Shown: positions 6,539-13,400, counted from the stretch's first letter. The stretch is DNA of 17,547 nucleotides from VRUE01 sp036406595 (GCA_036406595.1 DASXAR010000077.1:1-17547), one strand, 5' to 3'. The notes: a model not told the origin generated them from the letters alone. A program made the numbers and translations.

Positions 6539-7437
6539 GCGGCAGCGTCGAATCTCCACGGCTGGACCCGGCGCCGGCCGCCGTGCCCACCCGAGTCCGG
6601 ATCCAGGACGGCCCGCTCGCCCACGCGGGCCCCCAGGGCGGCCGGCCGATGACGCTCCCCGCCGAGACCGTCTTCGACGCGCAGGCCGTCTCGATCTCCT
6701 ACAGGGCCAAAATGGCGCTGAGCGGAGTCAACCTGAGGATTCAGCGCGGTCGGGTCACGGCGCTCATCGGCCCTTCCGGTTGCGGCAAGTCGACGTTCAT
6801 CCGCGCCCTCAACCGGATGAACGACTCGATCGCGGGCTTCCGCCTCGACGGCAGACTCCTCTACCACGGCCACGACCTCTACTCCGCCGATGTCGATCGG
6901 GTGGAGGTGAGGCGGCGCATCGGGATGGTCTTCCAGAAACCGAACCCATTCCCGAAGTCGGTCTACGACAACGTCGCATGGGCTCCGCGAAACCTCGGCC
7001 TGAGGCGCGGCCTCGACGAGCGGGTCGAGCGAGCGCTCCGTGGGGCGGCGCTCTGGGATGAGGTAAAGGACCGGCTCAGGGACAGCGCCCTGGGGCTCTC
7101 GGGAGGGCAGCAGCAGCGGCTCTGCATCGCGCGGGCGATCGCGATTGAGCCCGACGTCCTTCTGCTCGACGAGCCCGCATCGGCGCTCGACCCGATCTCG
7201 ACCGCATCGATCGAGGACCTCATTCAGAGCCTCCGCGGGCAGTTCACGATCGTGATCGTCACCCACAACATGCAGCAGGCCGCAAGGGTCGCCGATCGAA
7301 CTGCGTTCTTCAGCCTCGACTCGAGCGGGTCGGGCGAGCCGGTCGGAACCCTGGTGGAGGTCGCCGACACCGAGACGATCTTCACCGCGCCGGCCGACCC
7401 GCGCACTCGCGACTACGTGTCGGGCCGCTTCGGCTGA
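6535..7437 (+). CDS. pstB: Phosphate ABC transporter ATP-binding protein PstB
   Basis: The ATPase that powers phosphate import at the inner face of the membrane. From ATG 6535 it has 300 residues. Walker A is GPSGCGKST (79-87), the Q-loop Gln is 134 (MVFQKPNPFP), the signature is LSGGQQQR (188-195), Walker B is VLLLDEPASALDP (208-220) and the switch His is 244 (VTHNMQQA). FQKPNPFPKSVYDNVAWAPR is diagnostic of PstB rather than other ABC ATPases. The first 40 or so residues are a Pro/Gly-rich extension absent from most PstB proteins. ATG 6649 would give a family-sized 262-residue form, but the ATGA overlap with pstA favours 6535. No phoU follows, and the operon ends against a convergent gene 1 bp away. 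Confidence 0.96.
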   Translation: MSGSVESPRLDPAPAAVPTRVRIQDGPLAHAGPQGGRPMTLPAETVFDAQAVSISYRAKMALSGVNLRIQRGRVTALIGPSGCGKSTFIRALNRMNDSIAGFRLDGRLLYHGHDLYSADVDRVEVRRRIGMVFQKPNPFPKSVYDNVAWAPRNLGLRRGLDERVERALRGAALWDEVKDRLRDSALGLSGGQQQRLCIARAIAIEPDVLLLDEPASALDPISTASIEDLIQSLRGQFTIVIVTHNMQQAARVADRTAFFSLDSSGSGEPVGTLVEVADTETIFTAPADPRTRDYVSGRFG

Positions 7438-7438
7438 G

Positions 7439-7867
7439 TCAGCGACGCAGGATCGCGTCGCTGCTCAGCTGCTGCAGGAGCGGCTGGCCGCACTGCCAGC
7501 AGAAGGTCGCCCCGTTGCTGTGCGGAGCGCCGCAGGTCGCGCACGAGCCGGCCATCCCCGTCTGCTCCATGCGGAGGATGCGTTCGACCTCGCCCAATTC
7601 GGCATCGGCATCCTGAAGCGCAACCGCGCGCCGAACCAGGACCTCGATCTGGATCCTGTTGCGCACCGACATCTCGTAGACGAGCCCGCCGAGGTCCCAC
7701 TGCAGCTCGGCGACCTTGGCGACCAGCTGGTCGCGGCGGCGTTCGAGGTCGACCACCAGCTCGGACGCCTGGTCTGGCGCCGGCGGGGACGAGCTCTCGG
7801 GCGATGCGCCGTTGCGCGAGGCCGCGCGTCGCAGCCGGCGGCCGAGTCTTGCCGCGGGTTCGATCAT
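7439..7867 (-). CDS. Small coiled-coil protein with C-terminal zinc ribbon
   Basis: A 142-residue protein I cannot name. Residues 1-34 are basic then Ser/Pro-rich and probably disordered. Residues about 35-103 form a long amphipathic helix or coiled coil (ELVVDLERRRDQLVAKVAEL through RRAVALQDADAELGEVERILR). The C-terminus is a zinc ribbon with C109, C112, C123 and C126 (CATCG...FCWQCGQPL). No membrane segment or signal is seen. Its ATG overlaps the stop of the upstream minus-strand gene (ATGA), so the two are co-translated and probably work together. Its stop lies 1 bp from the convergent pstB stop. Zinc ribbons of this type usually mediate protein or nucleic-acid contacts, and the function here is unknown. 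Confidence 0.8.
   Translation of the reverse strand: MIEPAARLGRRLRRAASRNGASPESSSPPAPDQASELVVDLERRRDQLVAKVAELQWDLGGLVYEMSVRNRIQIEVLVRRAVALQDADAELGEVERILRMEQTGMAGSCATCGAPHSNGATFCWQCGQPLLQQLSSDAILRR
7440..7463. terminator. Hairpin just after pstB, inside the 3' end of the convergent zinc-ribbon gene
   Basis: CAGCGACGC (7440-7448) and GCGTCGCTG (7455-7463) are perfect 9-bp arms around a 6-nt AGGATC loop. The stem begins 3 bases after the pstB stop and simultaneously encodes the last residues of the convergent zinc-ribbon protein. It lacks a T-tract, so it would act as a non-canonical or RNA-protecting hairpin if it acts at all. Confidence 0.45.
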
Positions 7868-8463
7868 TCGCCGAAGAAGTCGCCGGTGAATTTGCCGTTC
7901 TCACAGCCGGCGCTGCCCGGTGGGCACTTGCCGCCGGGCTGCACCGTGGGTGGCGGCAGCTTCACGTCGCCGGTCGGTTTGAGGACTTCTTCGGCGGCGG
8001 GATGGGCCGCTTCCTCGGGGGCCACCGACTTCTTGCTGGCCTTGCTGGAGCCGCCACCGATCGTCTTTTCACTCGAGGAAGCCTTCGCGGTCTTCCCGGC
8101 TTCTCCGCCGCCCAGCTTCACGACCTGGACCGGCTGCGGTGCGGTCGCCGTCGTCGATTCGTTGCCGGAGCGCCCGATCAGGACGCCGACGCCCATCGCC
8201 AGCAGGAGGGTCCCGACGCCGGCGATCAGCGCCGCGTTGGGGGAGAGGCGCCGCCGCTTTCGCGGCGGCGGGCTGGGCTCCACCATGCCGGGCCGCCTGG
8301 TCGCGTTCATGAAGACGACGGCGTCCATGAACGGCAGGCGTGGCTCGCCGCGGCGCCGGCCGCATTGCAGGCAATAGCGCTGGTCGCTCGCCATCGGCGC
8401 GCCACAGGAGGGGCAGCTCTCGGCTGCCGTCGCCGTTGACAGCCCTTGTTTCGACCAGTCCAT
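7864..8463 (-). CDS. Single-pass membrane protein with N-terminal zinc ribbon
   Basis: A 199-residue protein of unknown function. An N-terminal zinc ribbon uses C17, C20, C31 and C34 (CPSCGAP...YCLQCGRR). It is followed by a basic stretch (PRKRRRL, 67-73), one membrane helix (about 76-97, AALIAGVGTLLLAMGVGVLIG) and a low-complexity Ser/Lys/Ala/Pro-rich tail (about 100-170). The tail ends in a short Cys-containing segment (CPPGSAGCENGKFTGDFFGE). By the positive-inside rule the ribbon is cytoplasmic and the tail outside. AGGAGG sits 9 nt upstream of the ATG, a strong ribosome binding site. Its stop overlaps the start of the coiled-coil zinc-ribbon gene. The ribbon spacing matches that of the divergent phosphoesterase-like protein, hinting at shared origin or partners. 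Confidence 0.8.
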   Translation of the reverse strand: MDWSKQGLSTATAAESCPSCGAPMASDQRYCLQCGRRRGEPRLPFMDAVVFMNATRRPGMVEPSPPPRKRRRLSPNAALIAGVGTLLLAMGVGVLIGRSGNESTTATAPQPVQVVKLGGGEAGKTAKASSSEKTIGGGSSKASKKSVAPEEAAHPAAEEVLKPTGDVKLPPPTVQPGGKCPPGSAGCENGKFTGDFFGE

Positions 8464-8589
8464 CGCTCAAAGCCTCCTGGACACCTGGCCCGAGTATGCG
8501 GTCCTGGCCTTGGGCAGATGTGAACAACCGGTTGCCCGGACTCCAGATCTTCACAAGGAGCGGCCGGCCCCGCGGAAGACTGGCGCCAG
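8464..8589. promoter_or_regulatory. Divergent promoter region with nested inverted repeats
   Basis: This 126-bp spacer separates two divergent zinc-ribbon genes. It contains the perfect 10-bp palindrome CAACCGGTTG (8525-8534). Around it lies a wider pair, TGTGAA (8519-8524) and TTCACA (8550-8555), with 25 bp between. TGTGAA also occurs in the pst boxes, but the rest of that motif is absent. I could not place -10/-35 elements with confidence. Confidence 0.3.
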
Positions 8590-10197
8590 GTGAGGACCTC
8601 CAGCGACGACGAGCGGGCCCCGGCGAGGAGCGGACGCTGCGCGGAGTGCCGCGCCGGGCTTTCGCCCGGCCAGCGGTATTGCGTCGAGTGCGGGGCGCGT
8701 TCCGCTCCGCTGCCCGCGGCCGTCGCCGCTCGACTTGGCGACCTCCTGCCCCGCGGAGAGCGGTCCGGCCCGACCGCGGAGGGTTCGCCGCTGGCGGACA
8801 GCCCCGAGCCGCGTTCGCCGCTGGAGCGCCTGATGCCCAGTCCTCAGGGGGCTGCCGTCGCGGTGATGGCGATCCTCGCCTTCGGCGTGATCATCGGTTC
8901 GGTCACTGGGCCGATCGCGCAGAGCGCGGGCATCACCCCGGTGCTGGTGGAAGAACCGGCCGAAACCGGAGCGACCCCACCCGCGGCCGGCCCCGAAGCC
9001 GGCTTCGCCGCGACGCCGCCGCCCCCTCCGGCGCAGCTGCCCGCTCCGCTCTCCATCGCGGCCAGCCCACCGCTCGAAGGGCCTGCGCCGGCAGCCCCGC
9101 CGCCGTCGCTTCCCCCCGAACTTCCGCCCGAAGAAGTTCTCCCCCCGATCACCCACGTGTTTCTGATCGTGCTCGGCGATCACGGCTTCGAAGAGGCTTT
9201 CGGGCCGGAATCGCCGGCGCCCTACCTCTCCGAGAAGCTACGGGGGGAAGGCGAGCTGTTGCCCAATTACTACGCGGTCACACAGGGGGCCCTGGCGAAC
9301 CAGATCGCCCTGCTCAGCGGGCAGGGGCCGACCCCGCAGACCGCGGCCGACTGCCCCGAATATGCCGACCTCATCGCCGGGGAAGTCGCTCCTGCCGGGC
9401 AGGTGGAGGGCTCCGGTTGCGTCTACCCGGCGGAGGCGCTCACCCTTCCCGGGCAGATCGCCGCCGCGGGCGGGACCTGGAAGGCCTACGTCGAGGGGAT
9501 GGCAGATGGCGCGCCGCCCGGCTCGGAAAGCTGCCGCCGGCCTCCCCCCGGTGGACCCGACCAGCAGCACGACGCGCTTCCCGACAATCCCTACCAGACC
9601 TGGCGAAACCCCTTCGTCTACTTCCACTCGCTCACCGACGGGCCGGAATGCGCCGAACGCGACGTCGACCTCGAGCAGCTCGCACCCGACCTCAGCTCTG
9701 CGAAGACGACGCCGACCCTCTCCTATCTCGTCCCCAACGCCTGTCATGCCGGCGACGGGGGCCCCTGCGTCGACGGCCAACCGACAGGCCTCGCGGCAAG
9801 CCAGGCCTTCCTGGAATCCGTGGTTCCGCAGATCATCGCCTCATCCGCCTACCAGCAGGGCGGGCTGATCGCGATCACCTCTGCGCAGGCGCCCCAGGCC
9901 GGGCCGGAAACGGATTCCAGTGCCTGTTGCGCGACGCCCGCATACCCCAACCTGCCGCCGCCTCCGGAGACGCCTCCGGCTCCCGGTCCGGTGCAGCCGA
10001 GCGGCGGCGGCGGCCGGGTCGGCCTGCTTCTGATCTCTCCGTTCGTCGAACCCGGCAGTACCGAGGAAGCGGGTTACTACAACCACTTCACCCTGCTGCG
10101 CAGCATCGAGGAACTCCTCGGGCTCAGCCCGCTCGGCTACGCGGCCGAACTTTCGGTGACCCCGTTCGACAGCTCGGTCTACAACGCCGCGCCCTGA
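8590..10197 (+). CDS. Membrane-anchored phosphoesterase-family protein with N-terminal zinc ribbon
   Basis: A 535-residue three-part protein: a cytoplasmic zinc ribbon (C17, C20, C31, C34), a membrane helix (about 86-108), a Pro/Ala-rich spacer (118-186) and an outside domain (187-535) of the phosphoesterase/acid-phosphatase/phospholipase C fold. Support for the fold comes from ITHVFLIVLGDHGFEEAFG (187-205), LPNYYAVTQGALANQIALLSGQ (224-245), YLVPNACHAG (379-388), GGLIAITSAQ (424-433) and YYNHFTLLRSIEELLGL (496-512). In active relatives the first motif carries a Glu-Asn metal pair and the others carry Asp. Here those positions read Gly-Asp, CHAG and TSAQ, so catalysis by the usual mechanism is doubtful. 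It has eight or more Cys outside, possibly disulfide-bonded. The GTG start has no clear ribosome binding site. Confidence 0.82.
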   Translation: MRTSSDDERAPARSGRCAECRAGLSPGQRYCVECGARSAPLPAAVAARLGDLLPRGERSGPTAEGSPLADSPEPRSPLERLMPSPQGAAVAVMAILAFGVIIGSVTGPIAQSAGITPVLVEEPAETGATPPAAGPEAGFAATPPPPPAQLPAPLSIAASPPLEGPAPAAPPPSLPPELPPEEVLPPITHVFLIVLGDHGFEEAFGPESPAPYLSEKLRGEGELLPNYYAVTQGALANQIALLSGQGPTPQTAADCPEYADLIAGEVAPAGQVEGSGCVYPAEALTLPGQIAAAGGTWKAYVEGMADGAPPGSESCRRPPPGGPDQQHDALPDNPYQTWRNPFVYFHSLTDGPECAERDVDLEQLAPDLSSAKTTPTLSYLVPNACHAGDGGPCVDGQPTGLAASQAFLESVVPQIIASSAYQQGGLIAITSAQAPQAGPETDSSACCATPAYPNLPPPPETPPAPGPVQPSGGGGRVGLLLISPFVEPGSTEEAGYYNHFTLLRSIEELLGLSPLGYAAELSVTPFDSSVYNAAP

Positions 10198-10217
10198 GCC
10201 GGGCCCCGCTCGCTCAG
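10194..10217. terminator. Symmetric inverted repeat spanning both convergent stop codons
   Basis: CTGAGC (10194-10199) and GCTCAG (10212-10217) flank a 12-nt GC-rich core containing GGGCCC. The left arm contains the TGA of the phosphoesterase-like gene, and the right arm contains the stop of the convergent DUF202 gene. It is a possible bidirectional terminator without a T-tract. Confidence 0.4.
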
Positions 10218-10609
10218 TCGAAGAGGATCAGCAGCGCGGTGAGCACACCGAGCGCCACGCCGCCCGCGGTCAGCCCCCACAGCGCCCACGAGGGGGCCTC
10301 CTCGAAGCGCCCGCTGTGCAGGCCGCGTTCGAGATCACTGCGGCGGGAGGAGCCGAAGGCGATCGCGACGATGCCCCAGAGCGCGAAGCCGATGCCGGCG
10401 ACCACGTACGGCCAGCGCGTCGCTCCCTGATCAAGCTCGGGGACGATGCGCCCGACGCCGAGCGCGACGGCGAGCGCGGTCAGCCCGGTCCGCCACCAGG
10501 CGAGCTCGGTCCGCTCGCTCGCCAGGCGCGTGCGACGGGTGGCGTCGACCGCCTCGGCGGCGCTCGGGTCCGCGCCCGGGTGCTGCGACTGGGTGCGATC
10601 CGGCGCCAT
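10214..10609 (-). CDS. DUF202 family membrane protein
   Basis: A 131-residue membrane protein with the DUF202 signature RTRLASERTELAWWRTGLTAL (residues 26-46). Three membrane helices follow, at about 38-55, 66-86 and 107-129, with a short basic loop (GSSRRSDLERG) between the second and third. DUF202 proteins are small inner-membrane proteins of unsettled function, related to the membrane part of vacuolar polyphosphate polymerase subunits. The ATG lies 10 bp after the stop of the MMPL transporter gene on the same strand, so it is the last gene of a padR-MMPL-DUF202 operon. No obvious ribosome binding site is seen. Confidence 0.85.
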   Translation of the reverse strand: MAPDRTQSQHPGADPSAAEAVDATRRTRLASERTELAWWRTGLTALAVALGVGRIVPELDQGATRWPYVVAGIGFALWGIVAIAFGSSRRSDLERGLHSGRFEEAPSWALWGLTAGGVALGVLTALLILFD

Positions 10610-10619
10610 CGCCTGGACG

Positions 10620-12758
10620 CTAGCGCTCGAGGCCGAGGTTTGGCAGATGCTCGTCGATCCCGAACCGCTCGTGGAGGCGGCGAAGGGGCGCCGGCGCCCA
10701 CCAGTTCCACTTCCCGAGCAGCTCCATCAGGGAGGGCACCAGCAGGGCGCGGATGATCGTCGCGTCGATCAGCACCGCCAGGGCGGTGCCGACGCCGTTC
10801 TCCTTGATGAAGATGATCTGCGAGGTGGCGAAGGCGCCGATCGCGACCGCGAAGAGAAGGGCGGCGGCGGTGACGATCCGCCCGGTCCGCTCGAGGCCGA
10901 TCGCGACGGCCTCGGAGTCCGAGGCGCCGTTGTCGCGCGCCTCCTTGATCCGCGAGAGCAGAAAGACCGCGTAGTCGGTCGAGAGGCCGAAGGCGACCGC
11001 GAAGAGCAGGATCGGCATCGTCTGCTCGATCGCGCCCGGGCTCGAGTAGTCGAGGAAGCCCTCCAGGCGGCCGTCCTGGAAGATCAGCACGAGCAGGCCG
11101 AAGACGGCGCTCAGGTTGAGCACGTTCATGATCAGCGACTTGATCGGCAGCACCACCGATCCGGTCATCAGGAAGAGGATCACCAGGGTCGCGATGACGA
11201 TGATCGCGAAGGCGATCGGCAGGTGCCGGACCAGGCTGCCCTGGAAGTCGATGAAGTCGGCCGTGGCGCCGCCGACCAGCACCTTCGCGCCGGGCGGCGC
11301 GGCGACGTCGCGAACCCGTTCCACCGTCGTCCGGCTGGCCTCGGACTTGAACGGATGCTCGGATATCGCCTCTATCGCCGTCACCCCGGCGCGCAGCGGC
11401 TGGGGAGGGGCGACGGCGGCGACGCCCTCGACCCGGCGGATCCGTGCCGCGACCCGTGACGCCGCCGCAGAGCCTCCGCCTTCCACCGAGACCCAGATCG
11501 GGGTGTCGCGGTAGGGCGGAAAGTCGGCGCTCACCTCATCGTACGCCTGGCGGGCGCTCGCCTCCCCTGGCAGGACGGTCGGGTCCACGGTGTTGAACCT
11601 GATGCCGAGGAAGGGCAGCCCGAGGACGATCAGCAGCAGGGCGCTGAAGGTCGCGATCGGGACCGGCCTGCGCATCACGAAGCGCGACAGCCTGTACCAG
11701 AAGCCCTTCTCGTCGGGCCTCGTGTCGGCCTCGGCGCGCCGCTGCAGGAAGGCCGGCGAGAGGGAGTTGACCCGCGGGCCGAGCAGGGTCAGCACGGCAG
11801 GGAGCACGGTGAGCGAGATCAGCGCCGCGAGCAGGACGACCAGCGATCCGCCGAGGCCCATCGAGTAGAGGAACCGCTGCGGGAAGACGAGCAGCGAGGC
11901 GAGTGCCGCCGACACTGTCAGCGAGGAGAAGAAGACCGTCCGTCCCGCGGTCGCCATCACCCGTCGCATCGCGGCCAGGCCGGCTCCGTCCTTGGCGATC
12001 TCCTCACGGTAGCGGGAGACGATGAAGAGGCTGTAGTCGATCGAGAGGCCGAGCCCGAGACCGGTCGTGAGGTTGAGGGCGAAGATCGAGATCGAGCCGA
12101 ATTCGCTTGCGATGCGGAGCACGAGGAAGGTGCCGACGATCGCCAGCAGGCCGATCATCACCGGCAACAGCGCCGCGACGAGGCTGCGGAAGAAGAGGAA
12201 CGAGAGCAGGAAGAGCAGTGGGAAGGCGAGCAGCTCGGCGGTTCGCAGGTCTTCCTCAACCTGCTTGTTCACCTGCTCCTGCGCGACCGCGGCGCCGCCA
12301 ACCACGATCCCGGGCCGGCCGGCCAGTTCGTCTGCGATCTCACCGCCGGCTTCCTGCCAGCGCTTGTCCTCGGTCGGCCGCAGTGCGACCGCCAGGTAGG
12401 TGGAACGGCCGTCCTTCGAGACGAAGTCCGGCGAGCGGGTGTCGTACCAGCCGGTCACCGAGCTGACCTCGGGGCGGCTGCGGAGGCTCCGCTCGAGTGA
12501 GGAGACGCGAGCCCGGGTCGCGCCGCTGCGCAGCGGCGCGTCGTTTACGACGACGATCACCGCCGGGACCCGCAGGCCGGCGTCCTCGAGCTGCTCTCGT
12601 GCCTTCACGGCCTCCGTCGCCGGGTCGTCTGCGCCGTAGGGGTCGAGCCGGTCCGCGACCGAGCCGCCTAGCGCGCCGGCGAGCAGGAAGAACCCGATCG
12701 CGAGCAGGCCGATCCGCCGTGGGCGTCGGTCGGCGAGACGAGCCAGTGCGTCGAACAT
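10620..12758 (-). CDS. MMPL family RND transporter
   Basis: A 712-residue transporter of the MMPL/RND type, which moves lipids or hydrophobic molecules across the membrane using the proton gradient. It has the family's internal duplication: a first helix (16-34), an extracytoplasmic domain (about 35-170), helices to about 330, then a second repeat with a helix (365-385), outer domain (386-510) and final helices to about 685. The Asp-Tyr pair is present in both halves: GLGLGLSIDYSLFIVSRYREE with D241/Y242 and AVAFGLSTDYAVFLLSRIKEA with D595/Y596. The ATG at 12758 shares one base with the padR stop (TGATG) and has GGAG upstream. The open frame continues to 13526, but that part is the shadow of padR. 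Control by the adjacent PadR suggests an inducible export pump; the substrate is unknown. Confidence 0.93.
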   Translation of the reverse strand: MFDALARLADRRPRRIGLLAIGFFLLAGALGGSVADRLDPYGADDPATEAVKAREQLEDAGLRVPAVIVVVNDAPLRSGATRARVSSLERSLRSRPEVSSVTGWYDTRSPDFVSKDGRSTYLAVALRPTEDKRWQEAGGEIADELAGRPGIVVGGAAVAQEQVNKQVEEDLRTAELLAFPLLFLLSFLFFRSLVAALLPVMIGLLAIVGTFLVLRIASEFGSISIFALNLTTGLGLGLSIDYSLFIVSRYREEIAKDGAGLAAMRRVMATAGRTVFFSSLTVSAALASLLVFPQRFLYSMGLGGSLVVLLAALISLTVLPAVLTLLGPRVNSLSPAFLQRRAEADTRPDEKGFWYRLSRFVMRRPVPIATFSALLLIVLGLPFLGIRFNTVDPTVLPGEASARQAYDEVSADFPPYRDTPIWVSVEGGGSAAASRVAARIRRVEGVAAVAPPQPLRAGVTAIEAISEHPFKSEASRTTVERVRDVAAPPGAKVLVGGATADFIDFQGSLVRHLPIAFAIIVIATLVILFLMTGSVVLPIKSLIMNVLNLSAVFGLLVLIFQDGRLEGFLDYSSPGAIEQTMPILLFAVAFGLSTDYAVFLLSRIKEARDNGASDSEAVAIGLERTGRIVTAAALLFAVAIGAFATSQIIFIKENGVGTALAVLIDATIIRALLVPSLMELLGKWNWWAPAPLRRLHERFGIDEHLPNLGLER

Positions 12759-13303
12759 CAGGAGCTCCCTTCCGTCTGCCGCTCGAGCAGCTGCGCCTCC
12801 ATCCGCTCGCACCACTCGGCGAACCACTCGTTGAACTCGATCCCGGCGCGCAGCACGATCAGCGGAAACGGGTCCTCCAGGCCGGCTTTTTCCGGCTCCA
12901 TCGCGCGCAGCTGCCTGCCCAGCTCCTCCTTGCGCTCGCGCATCGCGCGCAGGGTCGCGGCCGCCTCCTCGGGCTCCAGCGACCCGGAGAAGAACAGCTT
13001 CAGCAGGCCTTCTTCGCGCATCTCCGCCGTCTCGGGAGGCCGCCGCAGCCAGTCCCTGAGCTCGGCCTCGCCGTCGGCGGTGATCTCGTAGACGGTCCGC
13101 TTGCGGTCCCCGCGCGGGGCGTCGCTGCCGGCGATCAGGCCGGCTTCCGAAAGTCGTTTCAGCTCGGGGTAGATCTGCCCGTAGCTGGCCGCCCAGAAGA
13201 AGCGCACCGTGTTGTCGACGATCGCCTTGATCTCGTATCCCGAGCGCGGCTCGCCGCTGACCATGCCGAGGATCACGTAGGCGGTCGGGCTGAGCTGCTC
13301 CAC
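12758..13303 (-). CDS. PadR family transcriptional regulator
   Basis: PadR proteins are dimeric winged-helix repressors that often control a neighbouring transporter. From GTG 13303 the protein has 181 residues. The DNA-binding domain covers about 3-85, with LSPTAYVILGMVSGEPRSGYEI, the recognition region ASYGQIYPELKRLSEAGLI and the wing RGDRKRTVYEITADGEAEL. The rest is a helical dimerisation region of the longer (Vir-like) PadR group. A GTG at 13351 would add 16 residues, but they would be encoded by the operator palindrome, and family members normally begin just before LSPTAYVILG. It is the first gene of an operon with the MMPL and DUF202 genes and probably represses itself. Confidence 0.92.
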   Translation of the reverse strand: MEQLSPTAYVILGMVSGEPRSGYEIKAIVDNTVRFFWAASYGQIYPELKRLSEAGLIAGSDAPRGDRKRTVYEITADGEAELRDWLRRPPETAEMREEGLLKLFFSGSLEPEEAAATLRAMRERKEELGRQLRAMEPEKAGLEDPFPLIVLRAGIEFNEWFAEWCERMEAQLLERQTEGSS

Positions 13304-13309
13304 GCGTTG

Positions 13310-13315
13310 AATATA
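13310..13315 (-). promoter_or_regulatory. Putative -10 box of a leaderless padR promoter
   Basis: On the minus strand TATATT lies exactly 6 nt before the GTG at 13303, placing transcription start on the first base of the codon. No Shine-Dalgarno is present, consistent with a leaderless mRNA. No good -35 hexamer is found at the expected distance. Confidence 0.5.
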
Positions 13316-13329
13316 TCGAGTCGATATAT
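13311..13329. promoter_or_regulatory. 19-bp palindromic operator overlapping the padR promoter
   Basis: ATATATCGA-G-TCGATATAT is a perfect 9-bp inverted repeat around one base, starting 8 bp upstream of the padR start codon and overlapping its -10 box. AT-rich dyads of this kind next to a padR gene are typical autoregulatory sites. It stands out in a very GC-rich window. Binding by this PadR is inferred. Confidence 0.75.
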
Positions 13330-13336
13330 CGGGCTG

Positions 13337-13352
13337 CGTGATCTGAGTCACA
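13337..13352. promoter_or_regulatory. CRP/FNR-type binding site between divergent padR and the small-protein gene
   Basis: CGTGATCTGAGTCACA matches the CRP consensus TGTGA-N6-TCACA at 9 of 10 defined bases. Its centre (13344.5) is 41.5 bp upstream of the predicted padR transcription start at 13303, the classic activator position. No CRP-family gene is in the window. Confidence 0.45.
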
Positions 13353-13400
13353 ATAGATTGGAGCCCCGCACAGAATCAAGCTCTTTGAGAGGAGACGGAG

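Noticed and set aside
8340..10430. 696-codon plus-strand frame over the phosphoesterase-like gene
   Set aside because: A frame-shifted shadow with Arg/Pro-rich sequence; the overlapping frame at 8590 has a membrane helix and family motifs.
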